DNA of 10,682 nucleotides from CAIXPS01 sp034430115. Lineage in GTDB: Bacteria > Chloroflexota > Anaerolineae > J036 > Brachytrichaceae. This document shows positions 6,754 to 10,682 of the stretch, one piece after another. The stretch spans positions 1 through 10,682 of the forward strand of contig DAOUFG010000105.1 of assembly GCA_034430115.1 (NCBI GenBank), read 5' to 3'. The first letter of the stretch is position 1; each line of letters opens with the position of its first letter. Below the pieces are notes generated by a model. It searched no databases. It was not told where the DNA came from and saw nothing but the letters and a program-made list of their open reading frames with translations. The translations under genes were made by a program, and so were the position numbers.

Positions 6754-7673
6754 GCGTAAGTCACCTGTCGATCCAGATAGCGCAACTCCAGCAGCGTCAC
6801 GACGAACATGACCACAAACAGGATGGCACTAATCACGCTTGCCCGGCCAATGGAGAAGTTGATAAAGCCGAGCTCGTATAGCCGGTAGATGAGGGTATTG
6901 GTGGCGTTGACCGGCCCGCCCTGTGTCATGATGTTGATGATGTCGAAGGATTGGAACGATGAGAGGATGCTGGTGAGAATCAAGAAGAACATCACCGGCG
7001 AAAGCCCCGGCAACGTCACATGGCGGAAGCGCATCCACGCGCCTGCGCCGTCCACGCGCGCAGCCTCATAGAGGTCCACCGGGATGGCTTGCAGCCCGGC
7101 AATGTAGATCACCGTGGCGTAGCCCAGGTACTTCCAGACATAGACGATGACGATGGCGACCATAGCCCAATCCGGGTCGGTCAGCCAGTAGGGCGATTGG
7201 ATGCCCAGCGGCGCGAGTAAGGTATAGATCAGGCCGAAGCGCGGATCGAAGATGTAGATCCACACGATGGCAATGGCTGCGCCGGAAAGGATATTGGGCG
7301 CAAAGAGGATGCTGCGCGCTGCATCGCGCCCGCGCAACTTCTGGTTCAACAATAGCCCGGCACCCAGGCCCAACAAGAGCACCAGCAGCACTGAAGCGGA
7401 GGTGAATACCAGCGTATTCGTCAGGATACGGCCCGTTTGCGAATCGGTGAAGACGTCGATGTAGTTCTGCAAGCCAACAAACGTTTTGTCGGCGGAGATC
7501 ATGTTCCAATCGGTAAACGACAGGATAAAACTGTTGACGAGCGGGGTATAGGTGAAGATGACAAACAGCGCCACATTTGGCCCAGCGAACAAAAGGAAGG
7601 TGATCCAATCGCGCCAGTCGCGTTTGACCGAGCGAGCGATTGAGTGAGTAAATTGCCGTGCGTAGCTTTGCAT
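6750..7673 (-). CDS. CUT1 sugar ABC transporter permease (UgpA/MalF-like)
   Basis: A 307-residue permease with a short cytoplasmic N-terminus rich in Arg and Lys (1-22) and six likely membrane segments (near 25-48, 87-110, 122-143, 168-190, 224-245 and 277-299). The EAA loop is at about 200-223 (LYEAARVDGAG, ending VTLPGLSP). TQGGPVNATNTLIYRLYELGF is the conserved block next to the last helices, and the tail RYLDRQVTYA resembles UgpA. It is the first gene of the operon. No good Shine-Dalgarno is seen before the ATG at 7673; the leader (7674-7748) is AT-rich and lies right behind the split tRNA gene, so the operon could be read from its own promoter or partly from the tRNA promoter. Confidence 0.92.
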   Translation of the reverse strand: MQSYARQFTHSIARSVKRDWRDWITFLLFAGPNVALFVIFTYTPLVNSFILSFTDWNMISADKTFVGLQNYIDVFTDSQTGRILTNTLVFTSASVLLVLLLGLGAGLLLNQKLRGRDAARSILFAPNILSGAAIAIVWIYIFDPRFGLIYTLLAPLGIQSPYWLTDPDWAMVAIVIVYVWKYLGYATVIYIAGLQAIPVDLYEAARVDGAGAWMRFRHVTLPGLSPVMFFLILTSILSSFQSFDIINIMTQGGPVNATNTLIYRLYELGFINFSIGRASVISAILFVVMFVVTLLELRYLDRQVTYA

Positions 7674-7882
7674 CGGCGGGAGTCTATGCGAGGGAGGTTA
7701 AGTGGGATTAAAGGGGATATTAAAATTATTTAACGAACGAAGAAGAAATACCCCCGGCAGGACTTGAACCCACAACACCCGCCTTCTGGTTTGTGTCGGT
7801 TTCCCGACTCCCTGGACTATACCTTCGCCATCGCATCCGCTTCCACAGACGCCTTAGGCGGCAGCCATCTAGTCTCTACACC

Positions 7883-7911
7883 TTCTCAATTGAACTTATG
7901 ACTGCTACAAT
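7883..7911 (+). promoter_or_regulatory. Candidate extended -10 promoter for the antisense HNH gene
   Basis: On the + strand TTCTCA (7883-7888) and TACAAT (7906-7911) are separated by 17 bases, and TGC directly before the TACAAT gives an extended -10. It lies in the part of the intron that forms the P6 region on the other strand, 52 bases before the HNH start codon. This would allow transcription of the endonuclease independent of the tRNA. Confidence 0.45.
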
Positions 7912-7962
7912 CACAGAACACTTGTTCCATTAAGCTTGGCTCGGAATTGCCGTGGAGAGAAT

Positions 7963-8430
7963 ATGACTCAATGCATCAACTGTGGCAAGCTTACGCAGAA
8001 CCCTAAGTTCTGTAGTCGCCGTTGCGCTGCCATCTACACTAACAAGCTCGCTCCGAAGAGAAAGCCTGCACATTACTTCTGCCAAGTATGCGGTATTGAG
8101 ACCGGCCATCGACGAAAGTTTTGCGACCTTCATCAGCCAAACTCGCTTAGGAGCTATGACCATGTCATGCTCGGCGAGATTAGACAGCAGGCCAAGTATC
8201 AAGCGAACGCTCTTATCAGAAGATTGGCTCGCAGGGCCTATACAGAATCTAACTTACCATACCGTTGCTACATCTGTGGTTATTCAACTCATGTTGAGAT
8301 TTGCCACATCCGTGCCATACAGTCGTTTCCTGACAGTGCATTGATTTCCTGGGTAAATTCGCCGAGTAACTTGGTAGCTCTCTGTCCGAATCACCATTGG
8401 GAATTCGATCACGGTCAACTCTCTCTTTAG
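7963..8430 (+). CDS. HNH homing endonuclease nested antisense in the tRNA intron
   Basis: A 155-residue zinc-rich protein. Two Cys pairs form a first zinc finger (C4, C7, C17, C21), a second finger has C40, C43, C54 and H57, and the C-terminal nuclease domain has C102/C105, the EICHI motif with H115, then NLVALCPNHH (136-145) and FDHG. This is an HNH fold of the homing/restriction type, which nicks or cuts DNA using one metal ion. GGAG (7954-7957) lies five bases before the ATG at 7963; a longer frame from 7936 ignores it. The gene fills the P5 loop of the intron on the opposite strand; its TAG stop lies on the complement of the intron's conserved CCUAAA segment. Base composition is visibly less GC-rich than the flanking genes, which suggests horizontal arrival. 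Likely role: spreading the intron into empty tRNA-Arg genes. Confidence 0.9.
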   Translation: MTQCINCGKLTQNPKFCSRRCAAIYTNKLAPKRKPAHYFCQVCGIETGHRRKFCDLHQPNSLRSYDHVMLGEIRQQAKYQANALIRRLARRAYTESNLPYRCYICGYSTHVEICHIRAIQSFPDSALISWVNSPSNLVALCPNHHWEFDHGQLSL

Positions 8431-8586
8431 GTTCCTCCGACTTTGACCGCCCACATCCATCCGGTTTCCCCGATGGAGCCCAATTCACTTTAGGACGGCG
8501 GTGTTCTATCCATTTGAACTACGGGGGCATATTCAGTTGTTCACCCATTCTACATCAGCTCTTTCAGTGAGGGCAGTGCTCATTTT

Positions 8587-8649
8587 CACTCATCCACGAA
8601 TCTTCGCGAATGGCCGCAAATATAGAGATGTCTCATATTCGCGTGAATC
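8587..8649. repeat. Dispersed ATTCGCGAA-type spacer repeat
   Basis: CATCCACGAATCTTCGCGAATG and CATATTCGCGTGAATC are variants of the common attcgcg/gattcgtg spacer repeat. They lie upstream of the tRNA gene and are inverted relative to the copy at 8741-8775. The span 8531-8746 holds no gene I can support. Confidence 0.5.
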
Positions 8650-8740
8650 AAGAAGACCATCTTTCTGAGATGCTATTGAACGAGCTTCTTATGCTCTTGT
8701 GACATGGGAATAAGATGCCGAAGCAAACTTCACTTTATAT

Positions 8741-8775
8741 TCACGCCTATTCGTGCAGATTCGCGGATTCTTTAA
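8741..8775. repeat. Dispersed ATTCGTG-type repeat reaching into the glutaredoxin-like gene
   Basis: CTATTCGTGCAGATTCGCGG and the following ATTCTTTAA belong to the same family as 8587-8649. On the - strand it encodes the last residues (KESANLHE) and the stop codon of the glutaredoxin-like protein. Confidence 0.5.
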
Positions 8776-9007
8776 GTCTTCGGATAGCCGCCCGAAGCAC
8801 ATCGAGCGAGATCGGTTCACAGAGAACTGTCTGCGCATCAATCTCGATCACCGGGATTTTGTCCCAGTAGCGGGCCCAGGCTGCTTTGTCTTCATCGATA
8901 TTCACAAACCGCACTTGCACACTATATTCCGCCGCGTAGCGCAGCAGCGGCCCTTCGATCTCCCGGCACAACCCGCACTGCGGGCGATGATAAAACGTGA
9001 TGGACAT
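8747..9007 (-). CDS. Small glutaredoxin-like / thioredoxin-fold protein
   Basis: An 86-residue single-domain thiol-redox protein: beta strand SITFYH, then CGLC (11-14) at the start of helix 1, a second strand VRFVNID, and the cis-proline strand KIPVIEID (Pro52). The length and layout fit the glutaredoxin-like DUF836 group, which reduce disulfides or carry thiol intermediates; the exact partner is unknown. The ATG at 9007 is chosen; an in-frame GTG lies one codon earlier, and no strong Shine-Dalgarno helps decide. The C-terminal tail comes from a dispersed repeat. It is divergent from the methyltransferase gene, with a repeat-filled spacer between them. Confidence 0.85.
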   Translation of the reverse strand: MSITFYHRPQCGLCREIEGPLLRYAAEYSVQVRFVNIDEDKAAWARYWDKIPVIEIDAQTVLCEPISLDVLRAAIRRLKESANLHE

Positions 9008-9018
9008 CACTTAAGTAA

Positions 9019-9100
9019 ACCACAGACGACACGGATTTCACGGATGTATACCCATCTTCCAATCTTCAATCGGAAATCGTCAATCGGGAATCTAAAATCT
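9019..9100. repeat. Two adjacent dispersed repeats between divergent genes
   Basis: 9019-9045 is an ACCACAG-type unit (ACACGGATTTCACGGAT); 9052-9100 is an AATC-type tract (CTTCCAATCTTCAATCGG and onward). Both families recur on the other side of the methyltransferase gene at 9956-10104. The second tract runs into the likely -10 box at 9102. Confidence 0.6.
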
Positions 9101-9101
9101 A

Positions 9102-9107
9102 TATAAT
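9102..9107 (+). promoter_or_regulatory. Perfect -10 box for a leaderless methyltransferase mRNA
   Basis: TATAAT occupies 9102-9107 and the ATG follows at 9115, only seven bases later. With a normal -10 to start distance, transcription would begin at or next to the A of the start codon. No Shine-Dalgarno is present, as expected for a leaderless message. The -35 region is poor and lies in the AATC repeat. Confidence 0.6.
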
Positions 9108-9114
9108 CGGCTCG

Positions 9115-9957
9115 ATGACAGAAAATCGTGCACTCATTGTCCATCGTGAGCGAGACTTCCTGGACGAATTTTTACGGCGTTACTGGTTCGCGCCGCCCGT
9201 ATCCCTATGGCGCGCCATCGAAGCCAGAGCGCTTGCCACGTTGAATTTTCCATCTCCCCTGCTCGACTTCGGCTGCGGCGACGGCCTGTTCACCGAAGCC
9301 GTGTTCGGCAAACAGGCGGGCATCTTCGGCTGCGACATCGCCAGGGGCGAACTGCCCAGCGCGCGCGATAGCGGCGTGTATGCCAACGGCGTGCAATTCG
9401 GCGACGGCCATGCGCTGCCCTATCGTGATCACAGCTTCGGCAGCGTGTATTCCAACTCGGTCGTGGAGCACATCCCCGACCCGCAGAACGTGCTGCCCGA
9501 ACTAAGCCGCGTGCTGCGCCCAGGCGGGTTGCTCGTGCTCACCGTGCCCAGCGATCAATTCCACGACCTGCTCGACGGCGTGCGCCACGCGCCTTCCAAG
9601 GCAGAGGCGAAAGCCTACGCCGACGGCGTGGATAAACTTCTGGCTCATTTCCACTATCACACGGCGGACGAATGGCGCGTACTCATGCAGGCCGCCGGGA
9701 TGAAGTTGATCCAGGCCACCTATTACGTCTCGCCGGATGCCACAGCCACCTGGGACCGCATGAACCGCGAATATGGCATTGGCGGGAAATCGCTCTTCAA
9801 CCTGCTCGCTTCGCCGCGCCTGCGCGGGCTGGGCTATCAACCGTTCATGGCGAAACAGGTCTATTCGCGCCTGATGCCCAAGCTGCGCCCGCTCTATGAA
9901 GAAGATAACCCGAACCAGGGCGGCGGGATGCTGGTTGTTGGGCAGAAGGTGAGCTGA
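9115..9957 (+). CDS. Class I SAM-dependent methyltransferase (type 11 family)
   Basis: A 280-residue cytoplasmic protein with a Rossmann methyltransferase core. Motif I is LLDFGCGDGLFTE (49-61), which binds S-adenosylmethionine. The acidic end of strand 2 is GCDIA (Asp74). GDGHALPYRDHSFGSVYSNS (96-115) with VVEHIPD contains the adenine-binding and post-III region, and LSRVLRPGGLLVLTVPS (130-146) is strand 5. The remaining C-terminal part (about 175-280) varies within the family and usually sets the substrate, which cannot be named here. The start is the ATG at 9115, seven bases after TATAAT; no ribosome site precedes it. Dispersed repeats flank it on both sides, so it is probably a single-gene unit. 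Confidence 0.9.
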   Translation: MTENRALIVHRERDFLDEFLRRYWFAPPVSLWRAIEARALATLNFPSPLLDFGCGDGLFTEAVFGKQAGIFGCDIARGELPSARDSGVYANGVQFGDGHALPYRDHSFGSVYSNSVVEHIPDPQNVLPELSRVLRPGGLLVLTVPSDQFHDLLDGVRHAPSKAEAKAYADGVDKLLAHFHYHTADEWRVLMQAAGMKLIQATYYVSPDATATWDRMNREYGIGGKSLFNLLASPRLRGLGYQPFMAKQVYSRLMPKLRPLYEEDNPNQGGGMLVVGQKVS

Positions 9958-10104
9958 GATTGAGGTTAGGGATTGGAGATTTGAGATAGGCTGTAAACCA
10001 CAGATTTCACGGAAGGACACGGATTAAGACATCCCGAGTTACGTCCGTGAAATCTGTGTCATCCGTGGTTAATCAATCTCTAAATCCCAAATCTCAAATT
10101 GCCT
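9956..10104. repeat. Composite palindromic repeat after the methyltransferase gene
   Basis: CACAGATTTCACGGA (9999-10013) is the exact reverse complement of 10044-10058, separated by 30 bases. Outside it, the tract GAGATTGAGGTTAGGGATTG (from 9957) is mirrored by an AATCTC-type tract at 10071-10102. The whole 149 bp is therefore an imperfect inverted repeat built from the same two families seen at 9019-9100. It starts at the stop codon and ends 18 bases before the next gene. It could fold in RNA and act as a processing or termination signal; no T-run marks an intrinsic terminator. Confidence 0.7.
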
Positions 10105-10121
10105 CAGTGGTGAAACATCCC

Positions 10122-10682
10122 ATGCAGATAACGGATTTGACGGGGCTGGTTGAGCGCCTGCCGGCCGAGCGCCGCGCACGGTTCGAGCGCATCTTCGACG
10201 TACAAATGGTCGAAGGCCGTTGCGAAGTGCCGCCCGCGATGCGCGCGTGGGTGACTCAGCGCTTCGGTTCGGTGGAAGATGTGGAACGCCAGCAGATGGT
10301 GCGCGTGACCAATAAGGTCACCTGGGAAGGTGCCGTCTTTAACCCGTTGCGCGCGCGCCGGCCCATGCCCATGAACGAGGCAAACATAGAACACGCCGCG
10401 CCAAAGGACGATATCTTCGCCACGCCCCTAACGGATACAGCCGCCGACGTGTTCGGGCGCATCCAGGGCGAGCATTGCGTCACTGCCAGCAACGTGGCCC
10501 GCTGGGACGGCCAGTGCGCCGTGCTCATCTTCGACGAGCCAGACCCACTCGCTTTCACGCGCGATCACCTGCGTGACTATTTCCGCACCGCGCGACGTTG
10601 GGCCGAACGTGCCCACCAGGCCGACCCGCAGGCGCGCTACTTGATCTGGATGTGGAACGGCGGGCCGGCCGGCGGCGCGTCC
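10122..10682 (+). CDS. Possible HIT/GalT-like protein, 3' end missing
   Basis: An open frame from the ATG at 10122 to the right edge gives 187 residues without a stop. NPLRARRPMP (77-86), the FDEPDPLAF segment (138-146) and the terminal IWMWNGGPAGGAS are similar in layout to galactose-1-phosphate uridylyltransferase and Ap4A phosphorylase relatives of the HIT superfamily, where a G-x-x-A-G-x-S run comes just before the H-x-H-x-Q nucleotidyl-transfer motif. That motif would fall just beyond the window, so the assignment cannot be confirmed. Codon use is GC-rich like the methyltransferase, and the opposite strand's frames have no recognisable domains. No strong ribosome site is seen; the start follows the palindromic repeat closely. 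Confidence 0.6.
   Translation, partial: MQITDLTGLVERLPAERRARFERIFDVQMVEGRCEVPPAMRAWVTQRFGSVEDVERQQMVRVTNKVTWEGAVFNPLRARRPMPMNEANIEHAAPKDDIFATPLTDTAADVFGRIQGEHCVTASNVARWDGQCAVLIFDEPDPLAFTRDHLRDYFRTARRWAERAHQADPQARYLIWMWNGGPAGGAS

Larger units (their letters stand above)
7786..8491 (-). ncRNA. Group I self-splicing intron (IC3 type) in tRNA-Arg(CCU)
   Basis: A 706-nt intron that begins after U36 of the tRNA and ends at a G (7786). P1: exon CCU plus AA (8494-8490) pairs with UUGGG (8483-8479), giving the required U-G wobble at the 5' splice site. P2 hairpin with a GAAA-type loop: 8476-8457. P3: GGCGGUC (8451-8445) with GGCUGCC (7866-7860). P4: UCGGAG (8440-8435) with UUCCGA (7946-7941). P7: GACUA near 7874-7870 with UAGUC near 7819-7815. 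P8 uses CGCC/GGCG. P9 is GUCGG-GAAA-CCGAC (7808-7795). Stretches such as GAAGGUGUAGAGACUAGA and AUAGUCCAGGGAGU match my memory of the Azoarcus tRNA-Ile ribozyme core. Without the P5 insertion it would be about 240 nt, the usual size for this class. Catalysis is guanosine-initiated transesterification. Confidence 0.92.
7749..8528 (-). tRNA. tRNA-Arg(CCU), interrupted by a group I intron
   Basis: Exon 1 is 8528-8492 and exon 2 is 7785-7749 on the - strand. Joined, they give a 74-nt cloverleaf: acceptor GCCCCCG with CGGGGGT (G1-U72 wobble), D-stem GTTC/GAAC with GG in the loop, anticodon stem CCGCC/GGCGG (five perfect pairs) around the loop GTCCTAA, 5-base variable region, T-stem GTGGG/CCTGC (two wobbles) around TTCAAGT, and discriminator A. 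The anticodon CCU reads AGG (Arg). CCA is not encoded. Neither half is a tRNA alone. The interruption falls after U36, the last anticodon base. A TAGAAT box at 8552-8547 could be the -10 of its promoter; the -35 is weak. No terminator is seen before the transporter operon 76 bases further on. Confidence 0.93.

Noticed and set aside
7749..7790. A tRNA 3' half that could be a phage-type attachment site or tRNA remnant
   Set aside because: The matching 5' half lies at 8492-8528 on the same strand and the two join into a complete tRNA with a group I intron between them; no integrase is present.
7963..8430. HNH gene as part of a restriction-modification or defence system
   Set aside because: Its boundaries coincide with the P5 loop of the intron and there is no adjacent DNA methyltransferase; the methyltransferase at 9115 is a type 11 small-molecule or general type without DNA-methylase motifs.
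10104..10616. - strand frames opposite the last gene
   Set aside because: The + strand frame is open to the edge for 187 codons with coding-like composition; the reverse frames have no recognisable content.

Overview
The window looks like a chromosomal segment of a GC-rich bacterium. Chloroflexota, in the Anaerolineae style, is my best guess. That guess is an inference from the Ala/Pro/Thr-rich lipoprotein linker, the beta-helix glycosidase and DUF998/YccF mix, and the intergenic spacers filled with short dispersed repeats. No ribosomal or marker gene confirms it.

Layout. (1) 3-1919, + strand: the 3' part of a GH28-like beta-helix protein with a C-terminal lectin-like domain, cut by the left edge. 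(2) 2012-2492: a minimal nucleotidyltransferase (MNT) behind a perfect leader hairpin, followed by what seems to be a broken HEPN partner. (3) 2493-2850: non-coding, with a long hairpin and a dispersed repeat. (4) 2920-4125: two small membrane proteins, DUF998 and a duplicated YccF-type protein, closed by a terminator. (5) 7673 down to 4415, - strand: a CUT1 sugar ABC transporter operon (permease, permease, substrate-binding lipoprotein) resembling UgpA-UgpE-UgpB, with its own terminator and no ATPase gene in view. (6) 8528 down to 7749, - strand: a tRNA-Arg(CCU) gene split in its anticodon loop by a 706-nt group I intron of the Azoarcus/Agrobacterium tRNA type (IC3). An HNH endonuclease gene sits inside the intron's P5 loop on the opposite strand. 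(7) 9007 down to 8747: a small glutaredoxin-like protein. (8) 9115-9957: a SAM-dependent methyltransferase that looks leaderless. (9) 9956-10104: a composite palindromic repeat. (10) 10122 to the right edge: the start of a protein that may belong to the HIT/GalT-like group.

The main discovery is item 6. The two exons rejoin into a complete 74-nt tRNA with anticodon CCU and a perfect 5-bp anticodon stem. The intron's P1, P2, P3, P4, P7, P8 and P9 can all be traced by eye. The HNH gene is antisense to the intron. Its Shine-Dalgarno and stop codon lie on the complement of the P5 strands, and its stop also touches the conserved J4/5 region, so the same bases serve RNA folding on one strand and translation on the other.

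Together the glycosidase-like protein and the sugar transporter suggest plant- or exopolysaccharide use, but they are on different strands and are not one operon. The remaining genes look like ordinary housekeeping or accessory functions separated by repeat-rich spacers.
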